A program made the position numbers and the translations under genes. Of a DNA stretch of 60,231 bases, positions 9,764 through 17,752 are shown one piece after another (position 1 is the first letter of the stretch; each line of letters starts with the position of its first letter). The notes beneath the pieces are model-generated. The model made no database searches. It saw only the letters and a program-made list of their open reading frames with translations, and was not told the DNA's origin. This DNA comes from Candidatus Polarisedimenticola svalbardensis (GTDB lineage Bacteria > Acidobacteriota > Polarisedimenticolia > Polarisedimenticolales > Polarisedimenticolaceae): NCBI GenBank assembly GCA_014764515.1, contig JACXWD010000010.1:1-60231 (forward strand), given 5' to 3'.

Positions 9764-10309
9764 TCAGTGCAGCTGAACGTTGACCGAGTCCGGCCCGGGA
9801 TGGAGGAGTCGCACGCCATCCGTCCGGCGCCATCGGGCCAGCATCGTGCCATCGGTGCCGTTGAACGTAACGCTGCTGTAGCCCGCCGTGGAGGCGATGC
9901 GGCTGGCGTCTTCCATCAGCCGTATCCGGGATGCGGGGCGAAGTTTCATCCAGCGGTTGATACTGATCTGGGCCACAACATCCGGTGGCGTCACCTGGAC
10001 CTGAAGAATCTCCGGTGTTGCCCGGAACGAATTCAGGTTGAGAGCGCCCGGCTCCAGAACCGGCTCCTGCACCAGGAAGGTCCAGCCGCCAAGGAGGACA
10101 ACCAGCAGCATCATGGTCCAGACCATCGGCTGCATGATGCCCCTTTGAATGTGGGCATCGGTCGGTTCCACCGCAGTGTTATCCAGGTCCCTGGACAGCT
10201 CCTGGATGATCTCGTCGGTAGGGACGGTCTCAGGCTCAGGCCTGACGGCCGGCGCCTGGTAGTCGTCCAGAGCCGGCCTGTTCCGTGGGTGTTCCATATC
10301 CTGGGCCAT
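9764..10309 (-). CDS. Hypothetical single-pass membrane protein
   Basis: This 181-residue protein has a soluble, acidic, Pro-rich N-terminus of about 65 residues, one TM segment (WTMMLLVVLLGGWTFLVQ, about 67-84) and a C-terminal domain with no recognisable motif. The ATG at 10309 has GGAGG six bases upstream, which decides the start even though the frame stays open much further. The topology suggests a type II membrane protein with a periplasmic C-terminus. I do not recognise the family. It is divergent from glgA and convergent with the export operon, so it may be a single-gene unit. Confidence 0.7.
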   Translation of the reverse strand: MAQDMEHPRNRPALDDYQAPAVRPEPETVPTDEIIQELSRDLDNTAVEPTDAHIQRGIMQPMVWTMMLLVVLLGGWTFLVQEPVLEPGALNLNSFRATPEILQVQVTPPDVVAQISINRWMKLRPASRIRLMEDASRIASTAGYSSVTFNGTDGTMLARWRRTDGVRLLHPGPDSVNVQLH

Positions 10310-10336
10310 GTATTCCTCCGCTGGTCTACTCTTTAG

Positions 10337-10365
10337 AACGTAGAGTCCGGGGGACCGGGGATCAA
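10337..10365 (-). promoter_or_regulatory. Candidate promoter for the 9764-10309 gene
   Basis: Reading leftwards, TTGATC (10360-10365) and TACGTT (10337-10342) are separated by 17 bases, about 28 bases before the start codon. The match to consensus is moderate, and the spacer is GC-rich and self-complementary (runs of G and C). Confidence 0.3.
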
Positions 10366-10486
10366 CTTCCCGATATGTAAGGAGCCGTTCCAGGCCTCCT
10401 TGAGGTGGATAAACCTTGGAATACAAGGCAATCGTCCGGTGGTACAATCGGTCTTCCCTGTTGGAAGAACCCGAACGGAGGTCGCC

Positions 10487-11959
10487 GTGAACCCGCTGCG
10501 GATCTGCTTCGTCTCCTCCGAAGTCGCACCTTTCGCCAAGACCGGCGGCCTGGCCGACGTCTCGTCCGCCTTGCCGGGATTCCTGGCAGGCGCAGGTCAT
10601 GACGTTCGTGTGTTCATGCCGATGTACGGCTCTATCAATCATGACCGCGCGGACATGAAACCGGTCCACGGGCTGACCGATATCGCGGTGGATATGGGAG
10701 GGCGACAGGTAACCTGTTCGGTTCATGAAACAGTCACCGCACCGGGAGGAGCGCCTCTTTACCTTCTGGACTGCCCCGAGTACTACCATCGCGAGGCTCT
10801 CTACGGTTCCGACCCGGATGAGCACCAACGCTTTGCCATGCTGTGCCGTGCGACGTTGGAGAGTTGCCAGCGCCTGCAGTGGGGTCCGGATATCATCCAT
10901 TGCAACGACTGGCACGCCGCATTGATCCCGTTGTATCTCCGAACCCTTTACGCCTGGGACCAGCTGTTCAACGATACGCGGACCGTATTGACCATCCACA
11001 ATATCGCCTATCAGGGCGTGTTCAGTTCCGGGATCACCCACGATCTGGGGATGGCAGGTCACGAAAATATGTTCCACAGGGAGGACTTTGCCGCCGGCCA
11101 GGTCAATTTCCTGAAGACCGGTATCCTGTATGCCGACGCCATCACCACGGTGAGCGAAACGTATGCCCGGGAGATCCAGACCCCCGAATACGGCATGGGC
11201 ATGGAAGCCGCCCTGAAAGGCCGGGGCGGTTCGGTGATCGGAATTCTTAACGGTGTGGATTACTCGATCTGGTCGCCGGAGAATGATAGCGACATCCCCC
11301 GCCAGTACTCGGCGGACGGTCTGGACGGGAAGCGGGTCAACCGGGACCAACTCTTGTCGGAGCTGGGATTAAGCCCCGACCCGGTCGGCCCGGTTCTGGG
11401 TGTCATCTCCCGGCTGGCGTCTCAAAAGGGGTTTGACCTCATGTTCGGCGTTCTGCCGGAGATCCTGGCCGGAAACGATGTCCGGCTGGTTGTGCTGGGG
11501 AGCGGCGCCGAGTCTTACGAATCCTATTTCGCAACGCTTCAACTGGAATTTCCAGGCAAGGTCTGTTTCTACCGCGGCTTCAATGCCGGGCTGGCCCATC
11601 GCATCGAGGCAGGGTCGGATGTCTTCCTCATGCCGTCACGGTTCGAGCCCTGTGGCCTGAACCAGATGTACAGCATGCGATACGGGACGGTGCCGGTAGT
11701 TCGCAAGACCGGTGGACTGGCTGATACCGTGAAGATGTGGAACCCGGAAGACGGCAGCGGCACCGGGTTCGTATTCGACCATTTCAGCGCGGACGGGTTC
11801 CGCTGGGCGCTGCAAGCCGCCCTGAATTCCTTCAAAGATACCGAGGGGTGGCGCCGCCTGATGAAAAACGGCATGGAGCAGAATTATTCATGGAACAGCC
11901 AGGGTCGGCACTACCTGAACCTGTATACCCGTCTTCTTTCAGGGCGGCCTGTGAGGTAA
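10487..11959 (+). CDS. glgA: Glycogen synthase (ADP-glucose starch/glycogen synthase)
   Basis: This 490-residue enzyme extends alpha-1,4-glucan chains from ADP-glucose in the cytoplasm. The N-terminal GT5 domain begins with the ADP-glucose loop KTGGL (residues 18-22). The C-terminal half has RFEPCGLNQMYSMRYGTVPV, the E-x7-E nucleotide-sugar motif of GT-B retaining enzymes, followed by a second KTGGLADTV. The GTG start at 10487 has GGAGG five bases upstream, and length and start fit the family. No other glycogen genes are nearby. The stop codon TAA runs directly into the terminal inverted repeat of a transposase unit, so the original 3' end may have been altered by that insertion. Confidence 0.96.
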   Translation: MNPLRICFVSSEVAPFAKTGGLADVSSALPGFLAGAGHDVRVFMPMYGSINHDRADMKPVHGLTDIAVDMGGRQVTCSVHETVTAPGGAPLYLLDCPEYYHREALYGSDPDEHQRFAMLCRATLESCQRLQWGPDIIHCNDWHAALIPLYLRTLYAWDQLFNDTRTVLTIHNIAYQGVFSSGITHDLGMAGHENMFHREDFAAGQVNFLKTGILYADAITTVSETYAREIQTPEYGMGMEAALKGRGGSVIGILNGVDYSIWSPENDSDIPRQYSADGLDGKRVNRDQLLSELGLSPDPVGPVLGVISRLASQKGFDLMFGVLPEILAGNDVRLVVLGSGAESYESYFATLQLEFPGKVCFYRGFNAGLAHRIEAGSDVFLMPSRFEPCGLNQMYSMRYGTVPVVRKTGGLADTVKMWNPEDGSGTGFVFDHFSADGFRWALQAALNSFKDTEGWRRLMKNGMEQNYSWNSQGRHYLNLYTRLLSGRPVR

Positions 11960-11977
11960 ATGGGGACATTGCACGTT
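11958..11977 (+). repeat. Left terminal inverted repeat of the transposase unit
   Basis: A 20-base sequence starting AAATGGGGAC, identical to the reverse complement of 12814-12833. Its first bases are shared with the TAA stop of glgA. Confidence 0.8.
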
Positions 11978-12022
11978 TGATTGCAATTCTTAAAGTTGCT
12001 TGAACCTACCGTCAGTCTTGAA

Positions 12023-12685
12023 TCACAGGATATCGCTTCTTGGCCTGCCTATTGGGCGAAGCTTACTGAGTAATCCCAAACGCTCGGCAGTTTCTTGGAC
12101 CCAGTCATGATCTCCATAGGGCTGCTCTCTATTGAGACTTGTACGGACAGCCGCCAGCTCATCAGTTGTTAAGGGTTCGTTGACGAAAGATCGCCATAAT
12201 TTCGGAAGCTCAAGAGGCGATGGATCCAGTAGTGGATCATCATTACATGTCCGGCGCTGGAAACTGGACCATCGCCAGTTCATCACGTCATCAACAATTC
12301 CTGCGCGCACCGGATTTCTTTCAACATAGCGAACGACGGTCAAAAAATGATCATTCTCCTGGATCGGAGGAGCCTTGAATCTCCCTTCCCAGATCCGTCC
12401 GTTGACTCGGTGCCGTTTCCTGTGATGGTGAACCTGGCAGGTCATAAGCCAGTGTATCCACCTCCCAAGATCTCCATCCAGTCTCGGGCGGAGCACTAGA
12501 TGAAAATGGTTTGGCATCAGGCACCAGGCGAAGACATCTATTGGGATTCTGCTTTTTGCGCGGAGTAGGAGACTTTCAAAGAATCGGTAGTCAACCTCGT
12601 CGTGGAAAATAGTGTTTCGGTTGTTCCCGCGGTTCATAACGTGATGACAAACATTGCCCCGGGAAGCGCGAGCAGTTCTAGGCAT
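12023..12685 (-). CDS. REP-associated Y1 (HUH) transposase
   Basis: This 220-residue single-strand transposase belongs to the Y1/RAYT group, which cuts and joins DNA at REP-like hairpins. It shows the N-terminal HHVMNRGNNR pattern, the HUH metal-binding pair in MPNHFHLVL (His60, His62) and the catalytic Tyr120 in RYVERNPVRAG, all intact. The ATG at 12685 gives the family N-terminus MPRTAR. The frame is open upstream but the extra residues do not fit the family. The gene appears functional and lies inside a perfect inverted repeat, so it is probably the enzyme for that unit. Confidence 0.9.
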   Translation of the reverse strand: MPRTARASRGNVCHHVMNRGNNRNTIFHDEVDYRFFESLLLRAKSRIPIDVFAWCLMPNHFHLVLRPRLDGDLGRWIHWLMTCQVHHHRKRHRVNGRIWEGRFKAPPIQENDHFLTVVRYVERNPVRAGIVDDVMNWRWSSFQRRTCNDDPLLDPSPLELPKLWRSFVNEPLTTDELAAVRTSLNREQPYGDHDWVQETAERLGLLSKLRPIGRPRSDIL

Positions 12686-12813
12686 GCTGATTCCGGTGGA
12701 GGAGTGCTTCGTGGGCCGGAGGAATGATATAGCGGGTTGCTGCGATGCGGACCTGGTCGGCGCTGATCGGTTGCCACTATGCAACGAGGCGCGAGTTATA
12801 AGATTTTAGATAT

Positions 12814-12833
12814 AACGTGCAATGTCCCCATTT
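12814..12833 (-). repeat. Right terminal inverted repeat of the transposase unit
   Basis: Perfect complement of the left repeat. Its last base abuts the stop codon of the gene at 12834. The ATGGGGAC core recurs in a palindrome at 17738-17752. Confidence 0.8.
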
Positions 12834-13877
12834 CTACATCTTTCCGACGTGGCGGATGAAGCCGGCCTGGAACGATTCGGCGTCTGCCCCGATCGATTCC
12901 AGGAGGACCCTGGAGCCGGTAGTTGCCGGGCCGTCGTTTTCCATGAACCGGAGAAAACCCTGACGGTACCGGCCGTCCTCACCATGAAGCAGGTAATGTA
13001 CCAACGCCCATGAGGCGGCGTAATGGATCCGGATCTCGGGCCCGTAAAACTCCCGGTAGGTTCCGATATCCACGATATCGAGAATACGCAGGCCGTCTTC
13101 TTTTTTCTTCAGCGCTTTTCGCAGGGCGACCAGGTGGTTTCGTGCTGCGTCCGATCGAGATTTGCCACCGTCCTTGGAAACCGAGTTGCGCACTGTACCG
13201 ATTTTGCCGGATTTGAAATTTCCTTCTGTGTCGGTTTCCATAAGTGAGAAATAGTTGGCCATACCCTCGCTGATCCAGCCTGAGCGGTTGCCGTAATGCA
13301 TCTGTTCCATGAGCTGATGAGTTGCCTCGTGGACCAGGGTGACCGGCACATCGTCGAGGACCGAACTGTCGGAGTGCAACGTGATCAGGTCCAGGCCACC
13401 CTGGTAATGCCCAGCCGGCTGGAACTCGTCGAACCGGGCCTTCCCGGTCACGATTTTGTTGAACTTGTAGTATGAGTAGAACAGGAAGACCGGCGAGATC
13501 CTTTCGTACGGCTTGAGTTCGACCTCTCCCTCCCAGTACCGGATGAATGCGCCGCGGAACTGCTCCAGCATCAGTCCTGCCGCTGCCGGGTCAATCCGAG
13601 GGTCGTCGGTTCGGATCAGGTAGTGCGGAGTTTTCTTTACGGCGTAGTTCTTGTCCCGGATCAGTTCCCGCGCCTGCTCAATATATTTCTCCCGGATCTC
13701 TTCCGGACTCCTGGCCTCCTGCCTCTCCTCTTCACTCTTCGGTTTCATCCGTTCCATGTATTTCTGGTCCTGCCGGCTCCAGTCCTCGGTCTGGGGGTCG
13801 GACTGGGACAGGACAGGGGACAATAGCCCCAGGCAGGCAACGAGTACGGCGGCGAAACGGTAAGCGTGGCTCGGCAT
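12834..13877 (-). CDS. Secreted gluzincin-type metalloprotease-like protein
   Basis: The protein has 347 residues and a signal peptide (VLVACLGLLSPVLSQS). A charged, helical region (about 25-80) precedes a catalytic domain with LVHEATHQL, an HExxH zinc motif, and SEGMANYFS about 20 residues later supplying the third ligand, as in DUF1570/peptidase-MA-like gluzincins. ATG 13877 is preferred over GTG 13883 because GGAGG lies five bases before the ATG. Location should be periplasmic or extracellular. The substrate is unknown. The stop directly abuts the transposase unit. Confidence 0.8.
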   Translation of the reverse strand: MPSHAYRFAAVLVACLGLLSPVLSQSDPQTEDWSRQDQKYMERMKPKSEEERQEARSPEEIREKYIEQARELIRDKNYAVKKTPHYLIRTDDPRIDPAAAGLMLEQFRGAFIRYWEGEVELKPYERISPVFLFYSYYKFNKIVTGKARFDEFQPAGHYQGGLDLITLHSDSSVLDDVPVTLVHEATHQLMEQMHYGNRSGWISEGMANYFSLMETDTEGNFKSGKIGTVRNSVSKDGGKSRSDAARNHLVALRKALKKKEDGLRILDIVDIGTYREFYGPEIRIHYAASWALVHYLLHGEDGRYRQGFLRFMENDGPATTGSRVLLESIGADAESFQAGFIRHVGKM

Positions 13878-13971
13878 CGGCACCTCCGGTCGGATACTGG
13901 GAGGATACTACCGGAGTTAAGTCACTGCAAAACAAGGGCTTTTGATTACGGTTGTGGTGTTGTCGCAAGCC

Positions 13972-13977
13972 TATAAT
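13972..13977 (+). promoter_or_regulatory. Consensus -10 box for the 14036 gene
   Basis: TATAAT stands 58 bases before the first possible start of the beta-propeller protein gene. The -35 position at 17-bp spacing (CGGTTG) is poor, so activation or a non-standard -35 is likely. Confidence 0.45.
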
Positions 13978-14016
13978 CGACGTATATAAATGCGGTTGAC
14001 GTGACGATTCGATCGC

Positions 14017-14034
14017 GGCCGGAGAACTCCGGCC
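14017..14034 (+). promoter_or_regulatory. Leader hairpin over the ribosome binding site of the 14036 gene
   Basis: GGCCGGAGAACTCCGGCC is a perfect 8-bp-arm inverted repeat that contains the only GGAG before the start at 14036. A second possible small stem (GGCC at 14031-14034 with GGCC at 14040-14043) is followed by five T. The two stems share sequence and could be alternatives. I do not recognise a known riboswitch. Confidence 0.35.
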
Positions 14035-14035
14035 G

Positions 14036-17000
14036 ATGAGGCCTTTTTCAATGAACAAGTTCCCCAGGTTCGCCTGCCTGTTTCCTGCCCTCCTGCTCGC
14101 CGCCGGCCTGCAAGCCGCCATGGCCCAGCAGGAGCCTCTCCGCCCTGTGATCGTGGATACAAAACTGGATGAACAGGAACGGATCCAGAAACGGCTGGAC
14201 TGGTTTTACTCCAGCCGCCGGGCCGGCACCTCCTCCGATTCGGAGATGGCAACCTTGCGGGCGGCCGGGGTGGAAGCGACTCGTAAATCGATTCAGGACC
14301 AGCATCAGCGCCGTTCCGCCGGCGCCGATGCCGAGGAGAACTTCTGGGTTTCCATGGGGCCGTCGCCGTCCCGGTTTGGTGGTTGGACCTTCGGCAATAT
14401 CGCCGGCCGGGTATCGTCCCTGGCTGCCGACTGGACCGGCAACGTCCTGTACCTGGGAACCGCATCCGGCGGGTTGTGGAAATCGGAGAACGACGGTCTG
14501 AGCTGGACCAGCATTTTCGACACTGCCGGGACGCTGACCATCGGTACTGTTGCGGTGGACCCAAATGATTCGGATGTGATCTGGGCCGGCACCGGCGAGA
14601 ACAACCAGGGATGCACCAGCTATTTCGGGATCGGGCTTCTGCGCAGTGGTGACGGCGGCATGACCTGGGAGAGCCGCAACGGCAGCGCCGGCCAGGATCT
14701 GGAAGACCTGTCTTCCTTCGCCAACGTCATCGTCGACCCCAGAAATTCGTCACACCTGGTCATCGGTGGCAGGATCCGGGGCTGCACCTCCGGGTCGAGC
14801 ACCACCGGCGGCATCTATACGACCTCTGATGCCGGTCTGACCTGGACCATGCGTCTCTCGGCATCGGTCTACGAGATCGCCCAGGACCCGACGGTCCAGG
14901 ACATCTTCTGGGCCGCGACATCGGGTGGGGTCTACAAGTCCACCGACAACGGCGTCTCATGGATCCGTCAGACCGCCTCCGGCCTGCCCAGCAGCGGCAC
15001 CAACCGGACCGAGCTGGCGGTTTCGCCCAGCGATTCCAACATCGTCTACGTCCTGTTCCAGAGCCCGAACGAACTGTGGCGGACCATCAACGGCGGCGCC
15101 ACGTGGGAGCGCAGGGCCTCCGGCAGCGATGCCTGTGACGGCCAGTGCTCCTACAACATGGTGCTCAGGGTCCATACAACCAACCCGGACATTGTCATCC
15201 GGGGCACGATCCGGAACTGGCGCTCCATGGATGGCGGCGTCACCTGGACCGATCTGAGCAACGGCTGGGGCTCGTCCCAGAAGGTCCATCAGGACATGCA
15301 TGTCCTGCTCATGGACCCGAACAACCCGGATGCGTTCTACACCGGCGGTGACGGCGGGCTGTGGAAGACCGAGAACCTCGGTTCCAGTTTCAGCAACAAG
15401 AACGGCGACCTGAACATCACCCAGTTCTACGCCATAGGCGTGGATGCCCAGGACCCGGATAAAATCTGCGGAGGCGCCCAGGACAACAGTTCCCTGGCCC
15501 GTACCACCAGCAACCTGTGGAGCCTGCAAACGGTGACCGGTGATGGTTTTGTCTGCCACTTCAACCCGTTCAACCCGAACTATGCCTACATCACGTCATA
15601 CCCCAGTGGAGGCACTCCCAGCGTGTACCGCTCAACCTCCGGTGTGCTTGGAGGCTTCAGCAGGATCACGGGCAGCAGCAGCGGGATTATCAGCGGCGAC
15701 CGCATCAACTGGGTCACGCCGTATCTGCTGGACCCGCTGCACCCGTCCACGCTCTACCTGGGCACCCATCGGATGTACCGATCCGACAACAACGGCAGTA
15801 ACTGGAGCCAGGTCGGCCCGTCGGATCTCACCAACGGATCCGGTTCATTGTTCGCACTCGAGATCAACCGCATCTACACCGATGTCCTGTACTCCGGCAG
15901 CGGCAGCGGCAGGATCTGGCGCACGGAGAACGGTGGCAACAACTGGACCGATATCTCCGCCGGACTCCCGGGGCGAGGGGTCAATGACATCGCCGGGGAT
16001 CCCACCGATCCGGACCACGCCCTCGCCGTCGTCAGCGGTTTCAACACCGCCCATCTCTGGGAGTGGACCGCTGGTGGAAGCTGGGTCGAGACCGGCGACG
16101 GCCTGCCCAACGTCCCTGCCAACAGCGTCCTGATGCTTTCCGCCGATGACGTGCTCGTAGGAACCGATACCGGCATCTTCCGCAGCTCCGACGGTGGCGC
16201 CACGTTCCAGCCGTACATGAACGGACTTCCGGAAGGACTGGTGGTTACCGACCTGAAGTACAACCCGACCCAGAGCATGGTTACCGCCGGCACCTACGGT
16301 CGCGGCGCCTGGCAGGTGTTGGTGCAGTCGTACGGTCCGGTTGTGCTCTACGATTCGGTCGGGCTGCCGTTCACCGAGGTGGATGGTGATGGCGACGGCA
16401 ATGTAGAGCCGGGTGAAACATGGTCGGTGTCGCCCATGCTCAGGAATGTAGGAAGCGGTCTGGCGGATCAGGTTCAGGCCAGACTGGCCACGTCCAGTCC
16501 CGGCATCACCATTCTGGATGCATCGCCCCAGTCCTACGGGGATATCCTCCCCGGTATCGCCGCCGGACCGCCTGCTCTGATCCGATTTACCGTGGATCCC
16601 TCCGTCGGCTGCGGCAATCTGGCCGGCTTCGATCTGGTGGACATCAGCTCCGGAAGCGGGTCGGTGACCTACCAGGATCGGATCTCGGCATTCGAGATCC
16701 TGGTAGACAACGGCGTTCCGGCTCCGATCCATACGGTCGTTCTGGATGAAAACTTCGACTCGGGCAGCGCTCCGGACTGGTCCCACCTTGCGTCAGACGC
16801 CAACCTGCCGACCTGCAACAAGGCAAACAAGGACGAGTGGAACCTGGCCACCAAGGACGCCGCCCATGGGGTCAGCTTCCATGCCGGCAGGGGCCCCGGA
16901 AACAGCTACAGCACCCTGAACTATGCCTGGCTGCATTACGGTGGCCTGGATTCGGCAGGCGGCGCCGGCTTCACCATTCCGGTGGAGGCGGATGTCGCCA

Positions 17001-17719
17001 CCATGACCGTGGTGCACTGGTACGAGACGGTAGTGAATGGCGACGGAGGCCGGGTTGTCATTGACGGTGTGGCCGATGGCCAGGACATCTATACGACCCT
17101 GAACCCGGTGGGCGGGTACTCTCCCGGCGGGAATATCGCCGGCGCCGGATGCAACGGCCTTGAAAACGGCCCTGCGTTCCACGGTATATCCGGAGGCTGG
17201 GTTACCAGTACTTTCGATCTTACGGCGTACCGCGGAAACACGGTCTGGCTTGCGTTCGTGTTCGGATCCGACGATCGTCGCCGGAATGACGGCGAAGGCT
17301 GGTACGTCGATCAGGTCCACGTCGAGATCCAGGAGCCGGGGCCGGCGACCTGCGACATCATCCGCTGGCCCGGTTCGATACAGGGATCGGTGCAGTACGA
17401 CCTGGTAGCCGGCAACGATATCCAGGCGACATGGTCCGAGTCCTGCAACAGCCTGGAAGTTCCGGGGCAGACCTATTCGGTCCAGGCTGGTGACCTCAAC
17501 CTGCTGCAGTCCAGCGGCCAGTACAGCCATGGGCCGGTAGGTGATCAATGCGGCCACACGTCGCCGGCCACCTTCACGCCAGGTGTCGGGAACGAGTACT
17601 TCCTGGTAGTTCCGGCCCTGGGTGGTCGTGAAGGGGGAAGTGGACTGGATTCCGCCGGAGCAGCCCGTCCCCAGGCCAGCAACGTCTGCGGCGAGGTGAG
17701 GGTGGAAACCTGCCCCTAG
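14036..17719 (+). CDS. Large secreted Asp-box (BNR) beta-propeller protein
   Basis: The product has 1,227 residues and a signal peptide (FACLFPALLLAAGLQAAMAQ). Residues of about 100-760 hold about ten Asp-box motifs (S-x-D-x-G-x-T-W variants), as in sialidase and sortilin/VPS10-type propellers. A segment with DGDGDGNVEPGETW follows and marks a calcium-like loop. Next comes a beta-sandwich starting LDENFDSG, resembling carbohydrate-binding or MAM-like domains. The last ~110 residues form a module ending ETCP, resembling the ends of the proteins at 56808 and 59458. ATG 14036 and 14051 are both possible starts; the latter gives a cleaner signal peptide. Sialidase active-site residues are not evident, so a binding or adhesion role is as likely as catalysis. 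Confidence 0.85.
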   Translation: MRPFSMNKFPRFACLFPALLLAAGLQAAMAQQEPLRPVIVDTKLDEQERIQKRLDWFYSSRRAGTSSDSEMATLRAAGVEATRKSIQDQHQRRSAGADAEENFWVSMGPSPSRFGGWTFGNIAGRVSSLAADWTGNVLYLGTASGGLWKSENDGLSWTSIFDTAGTLTIGTVAVDPNDSDVIWAGTGENNQGCTSYFGIGLLRSGDGGMTWESRNGSAGQDLEDLSSFANVIVDPRNSSHLVIGGRIRGCTSGSSTTGGIYTTSDAGLTWTMRLSASVYEIAQDPTVQDIFWAATSGGVYKSTDNGVSWIRQTASGLPSSGTNRTELAVSPSDSNIVYVLFQSPNELWRTINGGATWERRASGSDACDGQCSYNMVLRVHTTNPDIVIRGTIRNWRSMDGGVTWTDLSNGWGSSQKVHQDMHVLLMDPNNPDAFYTGGDGGLWKTENLGSSFSNKNGDLNITQFYAIGVDAQDPDKICGGAQDNSSLARTTSNLWSLQTVTGDGFVCHFNPFNPNYAYITSYPSGGTPSVYRSTSGVLGGFSRITGSSSGIISGDRINWVTPYLLDPLHPSTLYLGTHRMYRSDNNGSNWSQVGPSDLTNGSGSLFALEINRIYTDVLYSGSGSGRIWRTENGGNNWTDISAGLPGRGVNDIAGDPTDPDHALAVVSGFNTAHLWEWTAGGSWVETGDGLPNVPANSVLMLSADDVLVGTDTGIFRSSDGGATFQPYMNGLPEGLVVTDLKYNPTQSMVTAGTYGRGAWQVLVQSYGPVVLYDSVGLPFTEVDGDGDGNVEPGETWSVSPMLRNVGSGLADQVQARLATSSPGITILDASPQSYGDILPGIAAGPPALIRFTVDPSVGCGNLAGFDLVDISSGSGSVTYQDRISAFEILVDNGVPAPIHTVVLDENFDSGSAPDWSHLASDANLPTCNKANKDEWNLATKDAAHGVSFHAGRGPGNSYSTLNYAWLHYGGLDSAGGAGFTIPVEADVATMTVVHWYETVVNGDGGRVVIDGVADGQDIYTTLNPVGGYSPGGNIAGAGCNGLENGPAFHGISGGWVTSTFDLTAYRGNTVWLAFVFGSDDRRRNDGEGWYVDQVHVEIQEPGPATCDIIRWPGSIQGSVQYDLVAGNDIQATWSESCNSLEVPGQTYSVQAGDLNLLQSSGQYSHGPVGDQCGHTSPATFTPGVGNEYFLVVPALGGREGGSGLDSAGAARPQASNVCGEVRVETCP

Positions 17720-17725
17720 ACGATC

Positions 17726-17752
17726 GGGGACTGATTCATGGGGACTGTCCCC
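17726..17752. repeat. REP-like palindrome between convergent stop codons
   Basis: The 33-base space between two convergent stops contains GGGGACTG, then CATGGGGACTGTCCCC. The core GGGGACTGTCCCC (17740-17752) is a perfect palindrome with a central T and abuts the stop of the RluA-like gene. It shares ATGGGGAC with the terminal repeats of the transposase unit at 11958-12833, so it may be a REP substrate of that or a related enzyme. It could also act as a bidirectional terminator, although no T-run follows. Confidence 0.55.

Larger units (their letters stand above)
11958..12833. mobile_element. REP-type transposase unit with perfect 20-bp terminal inverted repeats
   Basis: A single Y1/HUH transposase gene is enclosed by a perfect inverted repeat: AAATGGGGACATTGCACGTT at 11958-11977 and its reverse complement at 12814-12833. 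The unit fits exactly between the stop codon of glgA and the stop codon of the convergent metalloprotease-like gene. The gene content and IR suggest a RAYT-type element able to move as a unit. I saw no target-site duplication. It is not a classical IS because the enzyme belongs to the REP-associated Y1 group. Confidence 0.75.

Noticed and set aside
10310-11350. Extension of the minus-strand 9764 frame through glgA
   Set aside because: A strong ribosome binding site fixes the start at 10309; the extension is antisense to glgA and has no domain.
14017-14043. Known riboswitch in the leader of the 14036 gene
   Set aside because: The hairpins do not match any riboswitch consensus I can recall, so only a generic hairpin is annotated.
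14036-17719. Sialidase assignment for the Asp-box protein
   Set aside because: Asp-boxes alone do not show sialidase activity; the catalytic Arg triad and FRIP motif were not seen.
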